Below are positions 16,004 to 20,902 of a DNA stretch of 20,902 bases, piece by piece. Position 1 is the first letter of the stretch; each line of letters opens with the position of its first letter. Origin of the DNA: Pseudomonadota bacterium (lineage in GTDB: Bacteria; Myxococcota; Myxococcia; Myxococcales; Anaeromyxobacteraceae). A program made the position numbers and the translations under genes. The stretch lies in contig JAEYOU010000606.1 of assembly GCA_023411405.1 (NCBI GenBank), positions 1 to 20,902 on the forward strand, in the 5' to 3' direction. A model generated the notes under the pieces. It worked only from the letters and a program-made list of their open reading frames with translations, made no database searches and had not been told where the DNA came from.

Positions 16004-17356
16004 TTGGACGTAGTGCCGGTCTGGAAATGGCTCCTGGCCGCCTTCTTCGTGGCCGGGTCGGCGTTCTGCTCCGGCACCGAGACGGCGCTCACCGCCCTCG
16101 GTGACGCGCGCGCGCGGCACCTCCGCGACGGCGGAGGGAGGCGGGCACGCCTCCTCGGGCTGTGGGTCGAGCACCCCGAGCGCGTCCTCTCGACGCTCCT
16201 CATCGGCAACACGCTCGTGAACATCGGCGCCGGGGCCCTCGCGGCGGCGCTGGCCCTCGACGTCGCGGCCTGGACCGGCCTGTCGGCCGCCACCTCGGTG
16301 GCGATCGCCACGGCCGGCATGACGGCGGTCGTGCTCTTCGTCGGCGAGATCCTCCCGAAGACGGTCGCGAAGCGGCACCCGGTCCGGATCGCGCTCACCA
16401 GCCTCCCCGTCGTCCACGCGCTCTGCTTCGTCCTCTGGCCGCTCTCGGCCGGCGTCACCCGCGCCACGTCGCGCCTGCTGCGGCTCCTCGGCGTCGGGCC
16501 GGGTCCGTCGGTCACCGGCGAGGAGATCGAGTACCTCATCGAGATGGGCACGCGCGAGGGCGCGCTCGATCCGGTCAAGGAGGAGCTGCTCAACAGCGTG
16601 CTCGAGTTCGCCGACCGCGTCGCCCGCGAGATCATGGTCCCGCGGACGCGCATGGTGGCGATCGATCGCGACGCGCCGCCCGACGCGCTCGTCCGCGTCA
16701 TCACCGAGAACCCGTACAGCCGCATGCCCGTCTACCAGGGGACGGTGGACGAGGTCGTGGGCATCCTCATCGTCCGCGAGATCGTGGGCGAGCTGCGGCA
16801 CGGCGGACCGATCGAGCTCGCGCGCCACCTCAAGCCCGCCTTCTTCGTGCCGGAGGCGATGAAGATCTCGCGGCTGCTGAAGGAGATGCAGCGGCGCCGC
16901 ACGCACCTCGCGATCGTCGTCGACGAGTTCGGGGGGACGAGCGGTCTCGTCACGCTGGAGGACGTCCTCGAGGAGATCGTGGGCGAGATCCAGGACGAGG
17001 CCGACGTGGAGACCGCGAAGGTGAAGGAGATCGCGCCGGGCGTCTGGCTTGCGGACGCCGGGATCCCCCTCCACGAGCTCGAGGCGTACCTGAACCGCGC
17101 CGCCGGGCGCGGCGGAAGCGAGGAGGGCGGACCGCCTCCGGCGCTGCGGTTCCCGGAGGGCGGCGACTACGAGACCCTGGGCGGCTTCGTGACGGCGACC
17201 GCGGGGCGCGTCCCGGCGGTCGGCTCGATCGTGGTGTGGGACGACCTCACCTTGACGGTGCGGGCGGGCGACGAGCGCCGCGTGACCCGCGTGGAGATCG
17301 CCCGCCGCGGCGAGGCGCCGGCGCAGCCGGTCGCGCGGGCGGCCGCCGCGTCTTAA
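16004..17356 (+). CDS. CNNM/CorC-HlyC family membrane protein with CBS domains
   Basis: A 450-aa inner-membrane protein of the family called hemolysin-like or CorC/HlyC; members are linked to Mg2+/Co2+ efflux. The N-terminal DUF21 domain (about 1-170) has the SAFCSGTETALTALG motif and several membrane segments, including LLIGNTLVNIGAGALAAAL and FVGEILPKTVAKRHP. A pair of CBS domains follows (about 200-330: REIMVPRTRMVAIDRDAP, then HLAIVVDEFGGTSGLVTLEDVLEEIVGEI), which in the family bind adenine nucleotides. The C-terminal transporter-associated domain covers about 335-435. The start is TTG at 16004, 4 bases after AGGAGA; a GTG at 16013 is an alternative that would shorten it by three residues. 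The exact ion carried is not known from sequence. rlmN follows after 12 bases. Confidence 0.92.
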   Translation: MDVVPVWKWLLAAFFVAGSAFCSGTETALTALGDARARHLRDGGGRRARLLGLWVEHPERVLSTLLIGNTLVNIGAGALAAALALDVAAWTGLSAATSVAIATAGMTAVVLFVGEILPKTVAKRHPVRIALTSLPVVHALCFVLWPLSAGVTRATSRLLRLLGVGPGPSVTGEEIEYLIEMGTREGALDPVKEELLNSVLEFADRVAREIMVPRTRMVAIDRDAPPDALVRVITENPYSRMPVYQGTVDEVVGILIVREIVGELRHGGPIELARHLKPAFFVPEAMKISRLLKEMQRRRTHLAIVVDEFGGTSGLVTLEDVLEEIVGEIQDEADVETAKVKEIAPGVWLADAGIPLHELEAYLNRAAGRGGSEEGGPPPALRFPEGGDYETLGGFVTATAGRVPAVGSIVVWDDLTLTVRAGDERRVTRVEIARRGEAPAQPVARAAAAS

Positions 17357-17368
17357 GAGACGGATCCG

Positions 17369-18592
17369 ATGGACGAGACGACCACGCTCCCCGAGGGCGA
17401 CTCCCGGCTGGCCGCCGAGCCCCCGCGCGACGAGCGCCCCGACCTGCGGGGCCTGCCGCTCGACGTGCTCGGGCGGCTCGTCGCCGACCTCGGCGAGCGC
17501 CCGTTCCGGGCGCGGCAGCTCTATCGCTGGCTCCACCGGAGAGGCGCGGCGAGCCTCGACGAGATGAGCGATCTCCGCCGCGAGCTCCGGGCCGAGCTCG
17601 GACGCCGGGCGCGCCTCACCACGCTCGAGCGGGCGAGCGAGCAGCGCTCGGAGGACGGCACGATCAAGTGGGCGTGGCGCACCGCCGACGGGAAGCTCGT
17701 CGAGTCGGTCTACCTGCCCGAGCCGGACCGCAAGACGCTCTGCGTCTCGACGCAGGTCGGCTGCGCCGTCGGCTGCGCGTTCTGCCTCACCGCCACGATG
17801 GGCCTGTCCCGGAACCTGACGGCGGCGGAGATCGTGGACCAGGTCCATCGCGCGAACCGGCGGCTGGTGGAGCTCGGGGAGGGGAGCGCGCCGCGCCCCC
17901 TCACCAACCTCGTCTTCATGGGCATGGGCGAGCCGCTCGCCAACTACAAGCACCTGAAGCTCGCGCTCGACCTGCTCCTCTCCGAGGACGGCCCCAACTT
18001 CTCGCACCGCCACGTCACGGTCTCCACCTCCGGCCTCGTCCCGCTCATCGGCAGGTTCGGCGCCGAGACCTCGGTCAAGCTCGCCATCTCGCTCAACGCC
18101 ACCACCGACGCGCAGCGCGACGCGCTCATGCCGATCAACAAGCGCTACCCGATCGCGGCGCTGCTCGAGGCCTGCCGCGCCTTCCCGATGCGCAACGGCC
18201 GCCGGATCACCTTCGAGTACGTGCTGCTCGGCGGCGTCAACGACACCCTCGACGACGCCCGGCGCCTGGCCCAGCTCGTCCGCGGGATCCCCGCCAAGGT
18301 GAACCTCATCCCGTACAACGAGAACCCGGGCCTCGGCTTCTCCGCCCCGGCGCCGGAGGCGGTCCAGGCGTTCCTCGACGTCCTCGTCGCGAAGGACCTC
18401 ACGGTGGTCGTGCGGCGGAGCCGCGGGCGCGACATCTCCGCCGCCTGCGGCCAGCTCGCCCGCGAGGGCGGCCCCGGGAGGCCGATCAAGGCGGGGGGGC
18501 CGAAGCGGCCGGCCCCCCCGGACCCCCCGCTCGCTCCGGCCCAGCCTCCTCCGGCTGGACCTGCGCTCGCTGGTTCGAGATCCGGCCGTTGA
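17369..18592 (+). CDS. rlmN: 23S rRNA (adenine-2503-C2) methyltransferase RlmN
   Basis: Radical SAM enzyme that methylates A2503 of 23S rRNA and A37 of some tRNAs. 407 aa. The iron-sulfur motif CxxxCxxC is Cys132, Cys136 and Cys139 in VGCAVGCAFCLTATMG. The methyl-carrying cysteine is Cys360 in DISAACGQL, and Cys125 (TLCVSTQ) matches E. coli Cys118. The N-terminal ERPFRARQLYRWLHRRG domain and the FMGMGEPLANY and LLGGVNDTLDDA motifs are typical. Most family members end shortly after the CGQL motif; this one continues for about 44 residues that are mainly Pro, Ala, Gly and Arg. The encoding DNA contains an 11-bp hairpin. The frame was checked in this stretch: neither alternative frame gives an earlier stop. 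Identity is secure. Confidence 0.96.
   Translation: MDETTTLPEGDSRLAAEPPRDERPDLRGLPLDVLGRLVADLGERPFRARQLYRWLHRRGAASLDEMSDLRRELRAELGRRARLTTLERASEQRSEDGTIKWAWRTADGKLVESVYLPEPDRKTLCVSTQVGCAVGCAFCLTATMGLSRNLTAAEIVDQVHRANRRLVELGEGSAPRPLTNLVFMGMGEPLANYKHLKLALDLLLSEDGPNFSHRHVTVSTSGLVPLIGRFGAETSVKLAISLNATTDAQRDALMPINKRYPIAALLEACRAFPMRNGRRITFEYVLLGGVNDTLDDARRLAQLVRGIPAKVNLIPYNENPGLGFSAPAPEAVQAFLDVLVAKDLTVVVRRSRGRDISAACGQLAREGGPGRPIKAGGPKRPAPPDPPLAPAQPPPAGPALAGSRSGR
18492..18520 (+). other. Perfect 11-bp GC hairpin inside the rlmN 3' end
   Basis: CGGGGGGGCCG (18492-18502) pairs with CGGCCCCCCCG (18510-18520), loop AAGCGGC of 7 bases. All pairs are G-C and include runs of seven G and seven C. It lies inside the coding sequence for the RlmN proline-rich tail, about 70 bases before the stop. 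No T-run follows. A weaker stem CCAGCC (18541-18546) / GGCTGG (18553-18558) comes next. Confidence 0.7.
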
Positions 18593-18626
18593 CCCGCGCC
18601 GCGGAGCCGCGCTAAACGAGCCGCTG

Positions 18627-18646
18627 CGTGCCCGCTCCCGGGCACG
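18627..18646 (+). terminator. 8-bp hairpin in the rlmN-pfkB gap
   Basis: CGTGCCCG (18627-18634) pairs with CGGGCACG (18639-18646) around the loop CTCC. It begins 34 bases after the rlmN stop and ends 23 bases before the next start. It contains the CGGGCA hexamer in both orientations, as around ndk. No T-run follows, so it may be a Rho-assisted terminator or an mRNA 3' stem; this is inferred. Confidence 0.35.
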
Positions 18647-18669
18647 ATCGACGCTCCGGGAGAGATCGC

Positions 18670-19611
18670 ATGTCGCTCGTCGTGGTGGGATCCGTCGCCC
18701 TCGACTCGCTGGAGACGCCCTTCGGGCGGCGGGAGGAGGTGCTCGGCGGCGCGGCGTCGTACTTCTCCACCGCCGCGAGCTTCTTCGAGCCGCCGCGCGT
18801 CGTGGCGGTCGTGGGCGAGGACTTCCCGGTCGCCCACCTCGAGTTCCTCGCCTCGCGCGGGGTCGACCTCGCCGGGCTCGTCCGCCGGCCCGGCAAGACC
18901 TTCCGCTGGAAGGGGCGCTACGAGTTCGACCTCAACGTCGCGCACACGCTCGACACGCAGCTCAACGTGTTCGCCGAGTTCCGGCCCGAGCTGCCCGAGG
19001 CCTACCGCGACTCCGAGTACGTCTTCCTCGCGAACATCGACCCCGACCTCCAGCGGGCGGTCCTCGATCAGGTGCGCAGGCCGGCGTTCGTCGGCTGCGA
19101 CACGATGAACTACTGGATCTCCTCGAAGCGCGAGAGCCTGCTCCGGACGCTCCGGCACGTGGACATGCTCTTCGTGAACGACGCCGAGGCCCGGCAGCTC
19201 GCCGGCGAGCACAACGTGGTGAAGGCGGCGGCCGCGATCCTGTCCATGGGGCCGAAGGCGCTCGTGGTGAAGCGGGGCGAGTACGGCGCCCTCCTGTTCA
19301 CCGACGGCGAGGTGTTCTCCGCGTCCGCGGTGCCGCTCGCCGCGGTGTTCGATCCCACGGGCGCGGGCGACAGCTTCGCCGGCGGCTTCATGGGCTACGT
19401 CGCGCGGGCGCGCCGCCTCGACAAGGGCAGCCTCCGCCGGGCGATCGTGGTGGGGAGCGTGGTCGCGAGCTTCGTGTGCGAGCAGTTCTCGCTCGACCGG
19501 CTGCGCACCCTCCGGCCCGACGAGATCGCCGCGCGGTACGACGAGCTCCGGCGGCTCGCCCACTTCGAGGCGCTCGAGCCCGGCGCGCTCCGCGGGGCCG
19601 CGGGCGGTTGA
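18670..19611 (+). CDS. PfkB-family carbohydrate/nucleoside kinase
   Basis: A 313-aa ribokinase-like kinase, which phosphorylates a sugar or nucleoside with ATP. The start is the ATG at 18670, preceded by the ribosome site GGGAGAG (18658-18664, 5-base spacing); a GTG at 18628 in the same frame lies in a hairpin and is rejected. The N-terminal VVVGSVALDSLETPFG strand, the substrate-site GGAASYFSTAASFF (the family's GG motif), LLFVNDAEARQLAGEHN, and the C-terminal family signature DPTGAGDSFAGGFMGYVAR are present. Asp234 in GAGDS is the expected catalytic base and forms the anion hole with the Gly-Ala-Gly. The substrate cannot be named: the substrate loops do not resemble ribokinase, fructokinase or adenosine kinase closely enough by eye. 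The phosphoesterase gene follows in the same direction after 100 bases. Confidence 0.9.
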   Translation: MSLVVVGSVALDSLETPFGRREEVLGGAASYFSTAASFFEPPRVVAVVGEDFPVAHLEFLASRGVDLAGLVRRPGKTFRWKGRYEFDLNVAHTLDTQLNVFAEFRPELPEAYRDSEYVFLANIDPDLQRAVLDQVRRPAFVGCDTMNYWISSKRESLLRTLRHVDMLFVNDAEARQLAGEHNVVKAAAAILSMGPKALVVKRGEYGALLFTDGEVFSASAVPLAAVFDPTGAGDSFAGGFMGYVARARRLDKGSLRRAIVVGSVVASFVCEQFSLDRLRTLRPDEIAARYDELRRLAHFEALEPGALRGAAGG

Positions 19612-19612
19612 C

Positions 19613-19645
19613 GCTGCGGCGGCTCGGCGGCTACGATGCCGCAGC
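19613..19645 (+). terminator. 8-bp hairpin after the pfkB-family gene
   Basis: GCTGCGGC (19613-19620) pairs perfectly with GCCGCAGC (19638-19645), with a 17-base loop. It begins 2 bases after the kinase stop. No T-run follows. It is a possible terminator or mRNA-end stem only. Confidence 0.3.
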
Positions 19646-19683
19646 CGGACGGCGAATCGCTCTGGCTTCGCCCTCGCCCCGTC

Positions 19684-19700
19684 GGCGGGCCGAGCCCGCC
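19684..19700 (+). promoter_or_regulatory. Hairpin just upstream of the phosphoesterase start
   Basis: GGCGGGC (19684-19690) pairs with GCCCGCC (19694-19700), with a 3-base loop CGA. It ends 11 bases before the ATG at 19712, in the place where a ribosome site would be. No Shine-Dalgarno sequence is visible, so the stem may limit translation, or the gene may be read from a leaderless or atypical start. Confidence 0.35.
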
Positions 19701-19711
19701 TCCGCCCGCGA

Positions 19712-20449
19712 ATGCGCATCGGGATCCTCTCGGACATCCACTCGAACCTCGAGGCGCTGACGGAGGTCCTCTCCGCGCTCGAGAAGCACCGCACCGACCT
19801 GCGTGTGTGCCTGGGCGACGTGGTCGGCTACGGGGCGAGCCCGAACGAGTGCTGCGCGCTCATCCGCGAGCACTGCCAGGTCACGCTGCTGGGCAACCAC
19901 GACGCCGCGGTCAGCGGGCGGATGGAGTACAGCTTCTACTACGACGCCGCCCGGCACGCGCTCGACTGGACGGCCGCCCGGCTCGCCCCGGAGCACCTCG
20001 AGTGGCTGAAGGGCCTCCCGTACGCGCACGCGGTCGAAGGCGTCGGCTTCAGCCACGGCAACCCGGTCGACCCGCCGGCGTTCGAGTACGTGTTCGCGAT
20101 GGAGCAGGCGTACGAGCTCCTCCCGCGCGCCGCGAGGCTGCCGGAGGTGAGCTTCCTCGGCCACTCCCATCTCTGCAAGACGTTCGCCCTGCACGGCGCG
20201 GACGAGGTGCACGAGGTGCTGGCAGGACGGTTCACGCTCCGGCGGGGCGGCTACAAGTACGTGGTTTCCGTCGGTTCGGTCGGCCAGCCGCGCGATTGCG
20301 ACAACCGCGCCGGGTTCGTGATCTTCGACACCGACCGGCGCACGGTCGAGTTCCACCGCGTGCCCTACGACATCGAGACCTCCGCGCAGAAGATCTTCGA
20401 CGCGGACCTCGCGCTCAACTTCGGGAAGCGGCTGTTCCTCGGGGTCTGA
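19712..20449 (+). CDS. Calcineurin-like metallophosphoesterase
   Basis: A 245-aa cytoplasmic phosphoesterase of the YfcE/diadenosine-tetraphosphatase-like group. All five family motifs are visible: Asp8-x-His10 (SDIHSNLEAL), Asp36 in LGDVVGYG, Asn62-His63-Asp64 (GNHDAAVSG), His115 in FSHGNP, and His151-x-His153 (GHSHLCKTF). Together these form the usual two-metal site. The central DVVGYGASPNECCALI stretch and the GSVGQPRD segment near the C-terminus are typical of the family often annotated as predicted phosphodiesterase or phosphatase. The substrate is unknown. The ATG at 19712 begins the first beta strand (MRIGILSDIH), so the start is likely right even without a ribosome site. A convergent gene faces it from the right edge. 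Confidence 0.92.
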   Translation: MRIGILSDIHSNLEALTEVLSALEKHRTDLRVCLGDVVGYGASPNECCALIREHCQVTLLGNHDAAVSGRMEYSFYYDAARHALDWTAARLAPEHLEWLKGLPYAHAVEGVGFSHGNPVDPPAFEYVFAMEQAYELLPRAARLPEVSFLGHSHLCKTFALHGADEVHEVLAGRFTLRRGGYKYVVSVGSVGQPRDCDNRAGFVIFDTDRRTVEFHRVPYDIETSAQKIFDADLALNFGKRLFLGV

Positions 20450-20510
20450 TCGTCGGCCGCTCACCGCCGCTCGTCGGATTCGATCCTTCCGGTGCCAGGG
20501 CAGGTCCAGC

Positions 20511-20547
20511 ATCCGCCTCGTGGTTGGGGCGGTTCCGAGGGGCGGAT
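20511..20547. terminator. Hairpin in the convergent intergenic region
   Basis: ATCCGCCTCG (20511-20520) pairs with CGAGGGGCGGAT (20536-20547) with a two-G bulge and a 15-base loop. The 202-base gap (20450-20651) separates two converging genes, so a stem here could act on both transcripts. No T-run follows on either strand. The rest of the gap has no feature I can support. Confidence 0.3.
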
Positions 20548-20651
20548 CCGGCCTCCGCGCCCAACGCGACGAGGGTGCCGGCGAGTTCCGGCCACGCGCC
20601 CCCAGGCGAGGCGTACGGAGAGCGAACGCGCTCGCTCGCAGGTCGACCGGC

Positions 20652-20902
20652 TCACACCACGCTCAGGTGCGTGGTGAGGCGGTGAACGGTCACGAGCCCG
20701 TCCAGGTCGAGCGCCGCCACCGAGAGCGCGCCGTCGACCGCGAGCCGGGTCGCGGAGACGGCGGGGAGGGCGCCCAGGATCTCGCCCGTCTCGAGCGCGT
20801 GGAACGACAGCCCGTCCCCGGCGACGACCAGCGTGTCGCGCGCCGCCGCGAGCGGGCGCGGGCCGCGCCAGGCGCCCTCGGGGGCCGGGCGCGACCAGCG
20901 CG
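20652..20902 (-). CDS. 3' end of a minus-strand gene, beta-propeller-like
   Basis: Reading the minus strand from the right edge gives an open frame of 82 codons that ends in TGA (complement of 20652-20654); its start is outside the window. The peptide runs from RWSRPAPEGAWRGP to the end TVHRLTTHLSVV. It contains DTLVVAGDGLSFHALETGEIL and then ATRLAVDGALSVAALDLDGLVTVHRL. The pattern 'hydrophobic strand, Gly-Asp turn, strand, A-L-E-T-G-E-I-L' resembles PQQ/WD-type beta-propeller blades. The opposite strand and the other frames give no better reading in this stretch. The gene is convergent with the phosphoesterase. The family assignment is tentative; the existence of a coding frame is likely. 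Confidence 0.65.
   Translation of the reverse strand, partial: RWSRPAPEGAWRGPRPLAAARDTLVVAGDGLSFHALETGEILGALPAVSATRLAVDGALSVAALDLDGLVTVHRLTTHLSVV

Noticed and set aside
15813..16013. Small + strand frame covering the ndk-CorC gap (66 codons)
   Set aside because: It overlaps the ndk end, crosses the repeat array and candidate promoter, has no ribosome site and an Arg/Gly-rich composition.
18493..18519. Possible frameshift in rlmN at the seven-G or seven-C run
   Set aside because: I translated the other two frames past the runs. One stays open into the next gene and the other stops later (about 18614), so the given frame has the earliest stop and no better C-terminus appears.
18628..18669. 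Upstream GTG start for the PfkB-family kinase
   Set aside because: It lies in a hairpin without a ribosome site. The ATG at 18670 has GGGAGAG at the right distance and begins the first strand of the fold.
20461..20677. Short frames on both strands in the convergent gap
   Set aside because: They have Arg/Pro-rich composition, no ribosome site, and overlap the convergent minus-strand gene or the hairpin.

Overview
The window is very GC-rich (about 70% by eye, not counted), with dense coding, many GTG starts and heavy use of G/C in third codon positions. The genes read as ordinary bacterial housekeeping genes. The combination of GC level, the gene order lepB-unknown-pyrR-pyrB-pyrC-carA, the order icd-mdh-sdhCAB-sucCD-ndk, and a dihaem SdhC suggests a delta-proteobacterial/Myxococcota genome, most likely Anaeromyxobacter-like. 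That is an inference from gene content; no taxonomic marker was tested.

Layout: (1) Positions 1-6002 hold a tightly packed + strand block: lepB (5' end outside the window), a small membrane-anchored unknown protein, then a pyrimidine operon pyrR-pyrB-pyrC-carA and an unknown 226-aa protein. From pyrR onward each gene overlaps the next by 4 bases (GTGA or ATGA), so translation is probably coupled. The block ends at a strong GC hairpin (6031-6078). (2) A cytoplasmic PAS histidine kinase (6101-7231) stands alone with no response regulator beside it. (3) Positions 7386-15825 hold a TCA-cycle block: icd, mdh, sdhC, sdhA, sdhB, sucC, sucD, then ndk. Together these cover isocitrate to 2-oxoglutarate, succinyl-CoA to succinate to fumarate, and malate to oxaloacetate. 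The 2-oxoglutarate dehydrogenase, fumarase, citrate synthase and aconitase genes are not here. A good intrinsic terminator between mdh and sdhC splits the block into two likely transcription units. (4) Positions 16004-20449 hold a CorC/HlyC-type membrane CBS protein, rlmN, a PfkB-family kinase and a calcineurin-like phosphoesterase. (5) The right edge carries the 3' end of a convergent minus-strand gene (20902-20652) with beta-propeller-like sequence.

How the genes work together: PyrB, PyrC and CarA are pyrimidine synthesis enzymes (carbamoyl phosphate small subunit, then carbamoyl aspartate, then dihydroorotate). carB, pyrD, pyrE and pyrF must lie elsewhere. SdhCAB feeds electrons from succinate to quinone, and SucCD makes the succinate with substrate-level phosphorylation. 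Ndk equilibrates the nucleoside triphosphates that SucCD and pyrimidine synthesis produce or use.

I found no mobile element, CRISPR array, tRNA or rRNA, and no sign of recent transfer. I do not see a convincing new biological system. The most interesting items are modest: a histone-like basic tail on SucD, a proline-rich tail on RlmN whose DNA forms an 11-bp perfect hairpin, degenerate CGGGCA/CGGGCT hexamer arrays on both sides of ndk, a -10-like box immediately upstream of the mdh-sdhC terminator, and an unrecognised protein translationally coupled to carA.
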